From Symbiodinium sp. CCMP2592 (Eukaryota > Sar > Dinophyceae > Suessiales > Symbiodiniaceae): a stretch of 64,000 nt of DNA. The position numbers and the translations under genes were made by a program. The stretch is from NCBI GenBank assembly GCA_905221615.1, contig CAJNDT010000007.1:186001-250000 (forward strand), read 5' to 3'. The notes beneath the pieces are model-generated. The model ran no database searches. It was not told the origin of the DNA and was given only the letters and a program-made list of their open reading frames with translations. This document shows, piece by piece, positions 38,771 to 48,600 of the stretch; position 1 is the stretch's first letter, and every line of letters begins with the position of its first letter.

Positions 38771-40642
38771 TCAATCCTGAAAGCCATCTGCAGTTACTCC
38801 CCAATCAGGAACGAAGTTCGCAGTGGTCTGGTAAACATCCACATAGTTATCCTCTTCATCTTCCGATGGCGGGACATCATCACCCATCTGGCTCACCGCG
38901 TTTAGGTTTTCCCCCCTTGCCTTCTGTTCCAGCTTCTTCTGACAATACACAAGCATGGTGTAATTGTAAGCATCCCAAATCTTGCACGACAAAGGCACAA
39001 TCCAGCTCTGCAGGTCTTTGGGCCTGAATTTTTCCTTTGAGATGACATCTTCCGTCGTATAAACCTCAAGGAGTCTCTTGAGGCCTCCCACCAGTGCCAG
39101 TATGTCAGCTGTTTTCCCTTGACTCGATCACGGCCATGAACTGGCGGAGTGACATTGAACATGCACTGGAGAATCTGCTCAATGACCGCCACCCCAGTTT
39201 CCCTCTGAAGCCACAGGTGCCAGTCCCCAGGCTCAGAGTTGTCTGGAATCTCCTTCATGCCCTTGTCACACAACAGCTCCCAGACAACCACAGTTTTCGA
39301 GCCCTTCGACCGAAAGTCATTCCACACCATTTCCTTCTTCTCCATTGGCAAGTTATTCTTCTCGCATTCTCGGACTGTGATCTCATGGACAGCCATGAGC
39401 AGCTGGGTCATGACAGTCGTAGTCTTGCTGTTGAACTTCCGATCGTTGTGCTGGGGGTTGAACGGCTGATCTTGTGGCACCGGTCTCGCCATACGTGCCC
39501 GATTGGCGAGGCGGCCCACCTTCGAAGTCGTCACCGCCCTGTGACTGCATGGCAGCATTCCCCGCAACGCTCTGAGAGTTTTCTCCTCCTCAGTCTCTGG
39601 CTGCAAAAGCTCGGCTGGAACCTTGATCTTGTTTTGACCCCTTGGCACTCTGCCTTGGGGGTCCGTAATTCCGAGGTCCTCCTCCGCTTCCAAGAAAGGC
39701 TTCACCTCTCCAGGCACTGGCGCAGTCGCACTCTTGGGGTTTGCGGCAGCCTTCGGGCTCGGGTCCACATTCATAGCCTCCAGCTCGTTCATGACCTTGG
39801 CGACGACGGCATCGTGCTCGCTCTCAGTCACCCGGGTCTCCGGTACAGAAGGCATCGGCTCATCTTGCTCCTCTCGGAGATGGTCCCCTAGTACCATTGT
39901 TGCTTGGCTGTCACCCTCATCCTCGTCCAAGCGATCCGGGTCGAGGCGGGTCGGGCTCCGCCTCCATCTCAAGCGGCGGTTGCTCATCCTGCACCATAAC
40001 CTCGACAAATTCCATTTCATCGTCCGACGGATCTTGCACAGGCTCCTCCTCTTCCACCACAACATCAACCAAAGTGTCCTCCTCCTCGGCTTCCACCTCC
40101 TCCTTGGGGTCCAACCATATTCCTCCCTTCTCCGTCTTCATATGCCGCAAAAAAGCAGGATGAGCTTCGCCTGGACGGCCCTTTCCAACAAGGTGAGTAG
40201 GGATATTGGGACGGCCCTTTCCAACAAGTGGCACTAGGGCTGGACGGCCCTTTCCAACAAGGTCAGTAGGGATATTGTCCTCCACTGGCACTCTGCCTTT
40301 GTGGCCCTTTCCGGCAGGCTTGCCCTTTTGGGCGAAGTAAGCTGCTTTCCCGATCGGGACGGCGTCGCCCTTGCTTTTCAAGCCCTGGGCCTTTGCCACC
40401 CAGGCCGGCTCAGCGCGTCGGCCCTGCGGAACGAAATTGGAGCCTCTTGCCGTATCGTCAGCATACTCGGCAAGTTCCTTGGCGAAATCCTGCTCGTCCA
40501 TCCTTTGCTTTTCCGTCATTTCAGCAGGAGCACTTGCCGACATAAACTGTGGCTTGGAACCAACAGGCACAGGCTGTCCGTCGCCGAATTTCCTTTTGGC
40601 AGGAGGCTGCTTTGCCGGCGGGGGACCCATCGGCTCTGGCAC
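38771..40642 (-). pseudogene. acidic protein with ordered C-terminus, copy 2
   Basis: The 5' piece (40642 to about 39955) reads PPAKRKFGDGQPVPVGSK, AEYADDTARGSNFVPQ, repeated LVGKGRP units and the acidic region. A deletion near 39945 shifts the frame. The middle piece (to about 39080) gives the ordered C-terminal half, and a lost T near 39076 shifts it again. The last piece (39091-38771) ends VPDWGVTADGFQD. Upstream it runs on from the proline-rich tail of the kinase-like protein, so the original may have been one protein of about 1300 residues. Confidence 0.6.
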
Positions 40643-41350
40643 TCTGCCTTGCTCTGCCGGCGGCTGGCACTTTTAGCACGGGATTCGGCTCGGGATCTGG
40701 CACTCTGCCTTGCTTTGCCGGCGGGGGACCCATCGGCTCTGGCACTCTTGGCGGGGGATTCGGCTCGGGATCTGGCACTCTGCCTTGCTTTGCCGGCGGG
40801 GGACCCATCGGCTCTGGCACTCTGCCTTGCTTTGCCGGCGGGGGACCCATCGGCTCTGGCACTCTTGGCCGGGAATTCGGCTCGGGATTCGGCTCATCGT
40901 CATGCCAGGCATCGTATTCGTCCTGGATGACGGGCATTCTGGCCGTTCTGCCCCAGCGATGTTGCTGCTGCTGGTGGCCAGGAGGAGGATGAGCTGGTTG
41001 CACCGGCCCCTGCCAGGAGGAGGATGATCTGGTTGCACCGGCCCCCTGCCAGGAGGAGGATGATCTGGTTGCACCCTGCCAGGAGGAAGTGGTTCCCACT
41101 CCTGCTGCCAAGGGTGATCAGGCAGAGGCCCAGCATTTCGCAGCGGTCTTGCTGGCACCTGCCACGGAGCAGGAGGCCTCGCCTTTTGCTGAGGCGGTTG
41201 ATGCAAAGGCGGGCGGGCCCCCCTGGGAGGAGTCCCATTGATGTATTGCTTCCTTTGCCTGGCACTCTGCCGTCTACTGGCACTCCTCCTTTCATCCCTT
41301 TGGCTTTTGCAGTCGCAGATCCAGGGGGATCCCAGGGAGGTGTCGAATCC
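40640..41350 (-). pseudogene. proline-rich linker with 42-bp repeats
   Basis: In the best frame it reads NGTPPRGARPPLHQPPQQK, PPGRG and QPDHPPPG repeats, VIQDEYDAWHDDEPNPEPN, then EPMGPPPAKQGRVP repeated four times (42-bp period) with DPEPNPPPRVP inserts. Frames change near 41270, next to a word A copy, and near 40670. It connects the kinase-like part to the acidic part. Minisatellite growth seems to have used word A as part of its unit. Confidence 0.5.
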
Positions 41351-42651
41351 CAACACTGAGGTGGCGGAGGATTCGGCGGCGCAAGTGCCTGCGGCTGAAT
41401 TCTGCTCATTACTGCCCTTGTTGCCTCGACCCTCATTTGCTGGCATTGTTGCATCAAGTCCAGACCATGCTGGAACTTTGCTTCCAGATTCTTGCACAAC
41501 TTGTACAGATCGGTCACCATTTCACCAGTTCTCCACTTATTCGGTCCATAGTCCGTTTTGAATTTTTCGCCAGCGGCAAGCATCTTCTTCCAGACCTCTG
41601 ACGCGTACTCGGAGACGGTGGCGCTGTGGTTTGAGGGAATGGCCCACAAGCTCAGAAAGCGGTTGAGGTGACCCTTCATCCTTTTTGCGGGAACAGCCAT
41701 AACTGGTAGGCAACCGGAGCAGTCCACCAAGGCAAACGTCAAATTCTCCGCCCCCACTGGCACTCTGCCTTTGTGGTCCGGCACTCTGCCTCCCATGACA
41801 GTAATGTTATTCTCATGGAGGTCCCCAAGAAGACTCCCTTCCTGCCTAAGGGTATGCATTTGTAGCTTCAAGACAAACTTGAACAGCTTGAAGAGGATCA
41901 GCATGGTCTCTTTCTCTGGGAACTTGATTGGGTCGGAAAACCTCTGGTTGAGGAAGGCTCCCACAGTCGTCCCTTCGCCTTTGGCTTCTGTGACGATCAC
42001 CGATTTTCTCATCCGCGGTGCCACTACGCCCGAGGCATGGGTGACCAAGGTTTTCAAGTCGAAAGCGAGCGGGACAGGAAACGATTGCCAGTGGGTTGTG
42101 AACATTCGAGATTTCAGAAAACGCCAGTCATATTGGTTTCCACACTCTTCTTCATCCTTTGCGAGTACCCTGTGCAGCTTGACACAGAGGTGCACCTGAT
42201 CTGTCGGATGATCGAAGTCCAGAGCATCTTCAGGAATAGAATCCACCAGTTTCAGGGCATCTGCTGCGACTTCCGAGTCTTTGAGGACTTCGGCACTCTG
42301 CCTTTCAGACCGAGGAATCCTGAGCTCGCGCAGAAGCTTCAGAATGTCGATGACCCACGGCTGTGGGATCTTCGCAATCATTGAGTCCCGATTCATTCCA
42401 TGACCGACGTATTTCCATTCACACTTGCACTGTTTGAATCCTTGCCCGCCTCTCACGCGGAATTGCAGGCGGACCTCACCGAAGGCTGTGACATAGTATT
42501 CTAGAGGTTTTTTGTTCGGCAAGGGAAAATTCCCACCCATCTGCAAGGATCCATCCAGCTCTTGTTCGTAAAACTCAGAGGTGATGTTGCCGGCTCGCAC
42601 ATTGGCCCAAAACGTCTGACCAAGCGGACTCGTATGCACAGGCGCTGTCAT
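40900..42651 (-). CDS. protein kinase-fold-like protein, copy 2
   Basis: Start ATG at 42651 (MTAPVHTSPLGQTFW); the open frame reaches 40900, although the part beyond about 41270 is probably out of frame. The kinase-like core lies in residues 210-320: SVIVTEAKGEG as a hinge-like strand, LLGDLHENNITVMG as a catalytic loop (Asp and Asn of the HxDxxxxN pattern), and FALVDCSGC in place of DFG. Between loop and VDCSG two in-frame word A copies encode GRVPDHKGRVP. A clear ATP-binding Gly loop and Lys are not identified, so it may be a pseudokinase or a small-molecule kinase relative. Substrate unknown. Confidence 0.6.
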   Translation of the reverse strand: MTAPVHTSPLGQTFWANVRAGNITSEFYEQELDGSLQMGGNFPLPNKKPLEYYVTAFGEVRLQFRVRGGQGFKQCKCEWKYVGHGMNRDSMIAKIPQPWVIDILKLLRELRIPRSERQSAEVLKDSEVAADALKLVDSIPEDALDFDHPTDQVHLCVKLHRVLAKDEEECGNQYDWRFLKSRMFTTHWQSFPVPLAFDLKTLVTHASGVVAPRMRKSVIVTEAKGEGTTVGAFLNQRFSDPIKFPEKETMLILFKLFKFVLKLQMHTLRQEGSLLGDLHENNITVMGGRVPDHKGRVPVGAENLTFALVDCSGCLPVMAVPAKRMKGHLNRFLSLWAIPSNHSATVSEYASEVWKKMLAAGEKFKTDYGPNKWRTGEMVTDLYKLCKNLEAKFQHGLDLMQQCQQMRVEATRAVMSRIQPQALAPPNPPPPQCWDSTPPWDPPGSATAKAKGMKGGVPVDGRVPGKGSNTSMGLLPGGPARLCINRLSKRRGLLLRGRCQQDRCEMLGLCLITLGSRSGNHFLLAGCNQIILLLAGGRCNQIILLLAGAGATSSSSSWPPAAATSLGQNGQNARHPGRIRCLA

Positions 42652-42780
42652 CCTGCGGCACTCTGCCTTGTCCAGCCAGATTGCGGCACTCTGCCTTGTC
42701 CAGCCAGATGCAGGCACTCAGCCTTCTCAGTCCAGCTCAAGGCACTCTGCAAAGAATGGCGAGGCGGCACTCTGCCTTAT
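42652..42780. repeat. cluster of word A upstream of the kinase-like start, copy 2
   Basis: Five words or close variants at about 42656, 42685, 42713, 42741 and 42764 directly 5' of the minus-strand ATG at 42651. Confidence 0.75.
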
Positions 42781-43640
42781 AATGTCGAAATGATATACTA
42801 CCTCTGACGTCAATGTGTTGTTAGATTATAGTTACTAGTATTTGACACAATTTAAATTATATCAACTATATTTTGATATTATGCTCACATTGACATTAAA
42901 TATCATGCATATGCCATCATTCAAGGACCACGACTCACTTCACTTTGAGCAACTCCATCGACAGAATAATCATGACATGACACTTTTATTGAAGCAGCAG
43001 CTACACGGAGTTTAACTTAATTGAGGGGCCAGACAGACTCAGCATGATCGGGAGCTTAGCACACGAATGAAACCTAATTCAAGGGCTGTGTTGATATTCA
43101 AATCTGCCATATGCCATGATTCAAGGACCACTGCAGCAACATTTGAAACCTGAGCAACCATCATAAGCCATAGGCAAAACAATCATGACATGACACTTCA
43201 GAAGCCCGAGAATGCTAAGTTGAATTTGGCAACGCAGAAGCAGCATGATCGGAAGCTAAGAACAGCACCGATGACCAGCAATCCTGGGGTCTGGAGACGC
43301 CAGCTGACGGCCAAACCTTGCATGGTCACTTTCATTCATACTCAGACTCTCTCAGCACAGTCGCAAACCCAACACATCCAACAGAACTCAGAAGTGCTCG
43401 GTCTTCAGAAGTCTCAGCACTCACAGTTTTGCTTCTGCAGCAAGCAATCTCTTCTGGAGGCACTACTCTGACAGCGACGAGGCCTTCTCCAAAACACTCA
43501 CAACTTTGATCATGACTTGTTGGTTTGCCTGCACCACAAACAAATAACCTGTTGCTGTGCGAAAGGCAGGCAGAAGTCCACATGAGCAGACATCGGCACT
43601 GAAAAACTTGAGAAGAGTCAGTCGACGAAGCCTGACCCAC
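42781..43640. other. spacer without recognisable gene (also 32831-33690 in copy 1)
   Basis: A/T-rich at its start, then moderately balanced. Nearly identical in both duplication copies. A ~30-bp piece around CATATGCCATGATTCAAGG occurs twice within it, near 42908 and 43109. No coding frame is convincing. Confidence 0.5.
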
Positions 43641-43796
43641 CTGGCACTCTGCCTTCCTGGCACTCTGCCTTCGTCACTGTCCTGGCCTGAAAATTAAATT
43701 GATATTGGAATTTGGGCCAACCCACTCACTGAATGGTCCAATGGTGGGCACTCTGCCTTTGGCACTCTGCCTTTTAAGGCACTCTGCCCTTTTTTC
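43640..43796. repeat. cluster of five word A copies after the small gene stop
   Basis: Words at about 43643, 43659, 43747, 43760 and 43778, with spacings 16, 88, 14 and 17 bp. They lie immediately 3' of the stop codon of the minus-strand small gene; copy 1 has the same cluster at 33692-33840. None of these short spacings is a multiple of three. Confidence 0.8.
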
Positions 43797-44765
43797 TCAC
43801 GGACACGGCAAGTGGACGACTTCAATGAATTCTCCGCCGTCTTCCATGGCAGCAGGCCTTTCTTCGAAGTCGTTGTAATCATCCTCATCTTCCACACGCT
43901 CTTCATTCCAGGCCTCCGGATCATCTTCGTCGTAAGCGAATCTCACCATGGTCGTGGTCCACAAGATTTGGTCACCGTCGGTGACTTCCCCGTCCCACAG
44001 CGTCAAATTCTCAACCCCCCGCGCCCAGCCCTCATTACAGGCATAGAGCCATCTTTTGTCCATCATCACTTGCATGCCTGCACCGGTGAGTTCCAGCTTC
44101 AGGTAAGCTGGCGGTGCGTGTGGATCGATCCTGAACTGAGATCATGTTGAAGTTGCTACTTGATTCTAGTCAGTATTAAGATCCGTAGGTATAAGATAAT
44201 AAATAAATGTAGCGTCGAAGCATTGCTTGAATCTGAGTGGCCATCTAATGCACTTTGGCCACCATTGGTAGCGTTGAAGGGCCGTCTGGGCCGTGGGGCG
44301 CAAGGACCAGTGCGGATAACCTTTGTGAGTGTTATCCTGCGTGGCACCGGGTTGCGCCCAAGCGGCGATGCCGTTCGCTTTGAAGAATTCAAAGCGAACC
44401 TGCAGGGAGACATCCAGTCAAGCAGTAAGAAACACTCACAATCAACACATGCTATGATTATCATCACATACACTGCCCACTGCCTGCCAAACGTCCTCCA
44501 CGCACATGAAGTATGTGTAAAGGATCTGGTTGGGGTCTTGCATCGGGATTTTGCCCTTCTTTCCCTTGCCCTTGCCAAGATCGCCCTTGCTCGCACTGGC
44601 ACTCTGCCCTGGCCCTGGCTTTCCTCCTCCCTTCCCGATCGCACTTCCTCCCTTCCCGACCTGACTTGTTCTTTGGGATTGACCGGCGTTGCTCAAGTTG
44701 GCCATCTGCCAACTTGAAAACTCTTGCAGCCGAGTGCGCTGGCGAACTGCGCCCGTGTTTTCCAT
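43797..44765 (-). CDS. small two-exon gene of unknown function, copy 2
   Basis: Exon 1 runs from the ATG at 44765 (MENTGAVRQRTRLQEF) to 44472, exon 2 from 44135 to 43797. The 336-bp intron (44136-44471) has a GTATGT donor and a TCTCAG acceptor. The join reads DVWQAVGS-FRIDPHAPPAYL in frame. The N-terminus is Gly/Lys/Ser-rich (KGGSAIGKGGGKPGPGQSAS, including word A as GQSAS), then an ordered ~100-residue domain (YTYFMCVEDVWQ, KRWLYACNEGW, LTLWDGEVTDGDQILWTT) and an acidic tail (DDPEAWNEERVEDEDD). No family recognised. Two CxxC-like motifs upstream of 44765 (CPCPIC) might extend the protein. Confidence 0.65.
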
Positions 44766-45283
44766 GGCGGATAATGACTTGCCCACTGCACAAATGGGAC
44801 AAGGGCACTCTGCCTTACACCGGAACCCAGACTGCTGCAACAGCACAAGTAGGCAAAAATGAGCACTCATTACAATCACCGGAGACTGACTGTTAAAGTC
44901 ACACTTGCACCCACTGAGTCGCCGGCTGGATTCACTCATCCAATCGCCCCAGCGGCCCTGATCACCATGTCGGCACAACCGACAAAGGAACTGACAGTTT
45001 CCACAACCGAGACGGGCATGATCTCACTTTCTTTTTAAGCTCAGTCAGTAACACCGGCAGCCAGGTTTAAAAGCACGAATTAAGCTGTGACTGCCAGCTG
45101 AAAGTGGGAATGTAACTATTAGTCTTATCAAGGTAAGGACTGTGTTTCACTTCCAGCCAGCAGTCCAGTGTCGGGTCCAGGACTCTCTGGCTGGGCCAGT
45201 GTCGGGACACAAATTTCGACGGCTCAGAATCATTCATTGGAGCAGAACTGTTTGACCATGGACTTCGGGTTCAGTGTCGATGA

Positions 45284-46591
45284 TCAACTGTACGTGTGCA
45301 GCTCATCCTGCATTTCCAGCAGTGCTTCAATCATGTACTCACGATCCCGGAATGGAGCATAGTAGGCTCGGTGGTTGATCCACCTGACAATGGCTTGTTC
45401 CATGGTCATCGAGGCAAAGGCCATGACTAGGACACAATAAGCAGCACAGGTCCTGTTAATGCCACCGTAGCAATGGACAAGCACACGAATTGGCCTCTTC
45501 TTGCCTCCACGCTTCCGACCACCTCCCTGAAGCTTCATCGCCTCCAACAAAGCAAGAGCATTACCGAGCTCACCAGGGAATGTCTCATCGGCCACCTTCA
45601 AGGCACTCTGCCTTCCATCGGCACTCTGCCTTCCTTCAGCGGCTCTTCCGAACAGGCTGCCCATGTCACTTCCCTTGCTGAAGCCCTTGTCATAGGAGCA
45701 GCCATAGCCAAATGAGCCCTTCGTCGATGCCTTCTGGCTTTGCATGTGATTGGAAACCTGACAGGGGCCGCTGTAGCCCTTGCTGATTGTCTTGCCCTTG
45801 CCCCTGCCGCCATTGGCCTTGCCCATCATTTTGCCCTTGATGGCACTCTGCCTTTGACTCTGGCTGAACTCCTCTGCTGAGCGCTGCCAGCACATCATAA
45901 TCTTTCTGAAATCTGAAATGAGGCGGCGCCAAATGCTCTTGAACTCATGACTTCTTTGTTCAGCATCAAAGTCATTGGCATGTGTTTGATCCCAGCCACC
46001 ATACCGAAGATGTGCAGTGCCAAACGGTCCACAATTCGCCAAATACTGATACCAGTCCCATGGCTCAAAATTCCGAGGTCTGTCATCTGCATTCATAGAG
46101 ATGACAATGTCAGGCTTGACCCGGAGCTGGTCATATCGGATCGGGCAACCAATACTGCCAACAAACAGTTGCCACTGGGGATGGTCGTAAATCAAAACAT
46201 CATCCATGGGCCACGTCTCGACATCATGCTGGCATGGCCGAGGTGGCGGGATCGACCCAGGCAGCACATCTGTCTGGCCGGTCCATGCTTTGTACAACTT
46301 CATATCCATATCTCCGAAATCTGAGATGGCCTCAACTGCCAATTTGATTCGTTGATCCAATTGTGCAGCCCTTTGGATCTTTCGGAGCCCGGTGGTATAG
46401 TCGGCAGCTGATCTGCCACAGTGTAAACAATTCCACCGAAGTTGTTGCACGGCTTCGTTCCAGTAATCACTGCCAAGGTCAATGTGATTGGCCTGATTCT
46501 GATGGTCAGCAGCAGAACTCTGGCACTCTGCCTCGGAACTCCCTGAGCACCTTGAAACGGTCGTCGGCATCACTGCTTTCATCGAGCACAC
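45284..46591 (-). CDS. dual-specificity phosphatase-like protein
   Basis: 435 residues. The C-terminus contains the cysteine phosphatase P-loop, RVLVHCYGGINRTCAAYCV (HCxxGxxRT; Cys about 374, Arg about 380), followed by helix-like sequence with EQAIVRWINHR as in DSPs. The N-terminal 250 residues are unfamiliar, with NCLHCGRSAADY, PWDWYQYLANCGPFG and RRLISDFRKIMMCW. A Gly/Lys-rich linker lies between, containing words read as RQSAIKG and GRQSADGRQSALK (18 bp apart). The usual general-acid Asp loop is not obvious, so activity is uncertain. The first residues (MCSMKAVMP) lie in a sequence that is duplicated at 47440. Confidence 0.65.
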   Translation of the reverse strand: MCSMKAVMPTTVSRCSGSSEAECQSSAADHQNQANHIDLGSDYWNEAVQQLRWNCLHCGRSAADYTTGLRKIQRAAQLDQRIKLAVEAISDFGDMDMKLYKAWTGQTDVLPGSIPPPRPCQHDVETWPMDDVLIYDHPQWQLFVGSIGCPIRYDQLRVKPDIVISMNADDRPRNFEPWDWYQYLANCGPFGTAHLRYGGWDQTHANDFDAEQRSHEFKSIWRRLISDFRKIMMCWQRSAEEFSQSQRQSAIKGKMMGKANGGRGKGKTISKGYSGPCQVSNHMQSQKASTKGSFGYGCSYDKGFSKGSDMGSLFGRAAEGRQSADGRQSALKVADETFPGELGNALALLEAMKLQGGGRKRGGKKRPIRVLVHCYGGINRTCAAYCVLVMAFASMTMEQAIVRWINHRAYYAPFRDREYMIEALLEMQDELHTYS

Positions 46592-47025
46592 AATTGTCCA
46601 ACGATTAAAACATTAACAGTGACTAATGCATCACTATACAGTACATTAACCAATGATATGTAACATTGTGTTACTACTGTTACATCAGTATGAATGAATC
46701 ACTTGATTCCCTGGCCGGCAGATGTCGATCATGTATGGTGCAAGGCAACTCACTGACAGACTATGCAGGCAGGCAGGCAGCCAGCCTCGGAGACAGCAGG
46801 GTCCTGAGGACATCACTGCCACCCGGCACTGTGTAGTCAGCATGTCATGCTGGGTAACCTTTTTGAATCCAAGTTGCGCACACTACCGCTGAGGTCTCAA
46901 ATCGGACAGTCTAGCTCTGCTGGCGAGATCGTCGAATTCAAAATCCTCTAAGCACACGCAAACCCGGCACTCTGCCTTCCCCAACATCCGTAATACGGTC
47001 TCGGAGGCTGTACAAACACGACAAA

Positions 47026-47379
47026 TCATTGATTCAGTGACGACACAAATTCGTCTGACACATTGTAATGTAAAATTCCTGGCACTCTGCCTTGCCGCAC
47101 AAATCTCGGAACGAGTACGCACAGGATCATGTCATTGATATGCCAGTCTACTTGCAAGACTTGCCCACGCTCTTCAGAATTCAGAAACATCCACAATGTC
47201 GAAAAGGACTCCTCTAGCAGCTCGTCGAAATAAATCACATAATCATCGTCGTCAAAACTGTCCGCGACCGAGCCCACAAACGAACCCCCAAACGCCGCAG
47301 TGCTTGCAAACTCGCCAACAGCCAATAAGTCCGAGACCGAGCCCAGAGACTCACTGTCACTCCACGACATCGACCACAT
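47026..47379 (-). CDS. small acidic protein, paralogue 1
   Basis: 117 residues. Ser/Asp-rich N-terminus (SMSWSDSESLGSVSD, VADSFDDDDYVIYFDEL), then a conserved core FSTLWMFLNSEERGQVLQV and a C-terminus RQGRVPGILHYNVSDEF in which word A provides GRVP. Paralogue 2 keeps the frame and most of these residues although the DNA differs by several indels of 3n, which supports real coding. No known family. Confidence 0.6.
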   Translation of the reverse strand: MWSMSWSDSESLGSVSDLLAVGEFASTAAFGGSFVGSVADSFDDDDYVIYFDELLEESFSTLWMFLNSEERGQVLQVDWHINDMILCVLVPRFVRQGRVPGILHYNVSDEFVSSLNQ

Positions 47380-47907
47380 CTGCCGGCTTGCACGGAGGCC
47401 TACTACGACTTAGACTAGAGACAGAGCAGGTCGTCGGGATCACTGCTTTCATCGAGCACACTTCAATTGTCCAAAGATTAAAACATTAACAGTGACTAAT
47501 GCATCACTATACAGTACATTAATCAATGATATGTAACATTGTGTTACTACTGTTACATCAGTATGAATGAATCACTTGATTCCCTGGCCGGCAGACAGAT
47601 GTCGATCATGTATGGTGCAAGGCAACTCACTGACAGACTATGCAGGCAGGCAGGCAGGCAGCCAGCCTCGGAGACAGCAGGGTCCTGAGGACATCACTGC
47701 CACCCGGCACTGTGTAGTCAGCATGTCATGCTGGGTAACCGTTTTGAATCCAAGTTGCGCACACTACCGCTGAGGTCTCAAATCGGACAGTCTAGCTCTG
47801 CTGGCGAGCATCGTCGAATTCAAAATCCTCTAAACACACGCAAACCCGGCACTCTGCCTTCCCCAACATCCGTAATACGGTCTCGGAGGCTGTACAAACA
47901 CGACAAA

Positions 47908-48246
47908 TCATTGAAGCAGTAACGCCAGAAATTCGTCTGACACATTGTAATATAAAATTCCTGGCACTCTGCCTTGCCGAAAATCCCGCCGAAGTCTCGG
48001 AAAGAGTGTGAACATGATCTGCTCATTGACAGACCAGGCTACTTGCAAGACTTGCCCACGCTCTTGAGAATTCAGAAACATCCAGAATGTCGTAAAGCAC
48101 TCCTCTAGCATCGTGTCGAACGGAATCACAGAATCATCGTCGTCAAAACTGTCCGCGACCGAGCCCGCAGTGCTTGCACCCTCATCGTCAACCAGAACCC
48201 AGTCCGAGCCCAGAGACTCACTGTCACTCCACGACGTCGACGACAT
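47908..48246 (-). CDS. small acidic protein, paralogue 2
   Basis: 112 residues (MSSTSWSDSESLGSDWVLVD). The core FTTFWMFLNSQERGQVLQV and the end RQGRVPGILYYNVSDEFL match paralogue 1. It lacks a ~12-residue stretch in the N-terminus and has two extra residues before RQGRVP. Function unknown. Confidence 0.6.
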   Translation of the reverse strand: MSSTSWSDSESLGSDWVLVDDEGASTAGSVADSFDDDDSVIPFDTMLEECFTTFWMFLNSQERGQVLQVAWSVNEQIMFTLFPRLRRDFRQGRVPGILYYNVSDEFLALLLQ

Positions 48247-48293
48247 CTGCCGGCTTGCAGGGGGGCCTACTACGACTTAGACTTGAGACAGAG

Positions 48294-48600
48294 CAGCTGT
48301 AACACGACTATAGTAGATTACGCAGGGCAACAGCGAGCACAACTGCTGCAGCGGCAAGTTGCGATACATGACACGCTCACTGACTATGCAAGGCAGCTTG
48401 TCCTCTGCGATGGCAGCATGTCCTCAGGATCCTCGTCATGAGCCTCGGTGCCAGGACTGTACCATAATAATGGAAGTAGCTGAAGCAAGCTGATGCTGAG
48501 ATCCCAGCAGTTGGCATCCACTTCTCGATGGGCTGGAAGCCGATGAAGACCGATGGGAGAGAAGGAAATGGAAGAGAAGGCGTTCACTAGGCTTGGATTC
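48294..48600. other. spacer
   Basis: No gene seen; mixed sequence between the tandem duplication and the next structured repeats. Confidence 0.4.

Larger units (their letters stand above)
36887..44303. repeat. large duplicated block, copy 2
   Basis: Counterpart of 28347-34357, nearly identical by eye. Its left end is cut by the reverse transcriptase element, and homology to copy 1 stops at the N gap in copy 1, inside the intron of the small gene. It retains the 1.55 kb that copy 1 lost. Confidence 0.95.
46562..48293. repeat. tandem duplication, two units of about 870 bp
   Basis: Unit 1 is 46562-47432 and unit 2 is 47433-48293. Both start with ATCACTGCTTTCATCGAGCA and end with ACTACGACTTAGACT. 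Each carries one small acidic gene and two word A copies. The unit includes the first codons of the phosphatase-like gene. Confidence 0.9.
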
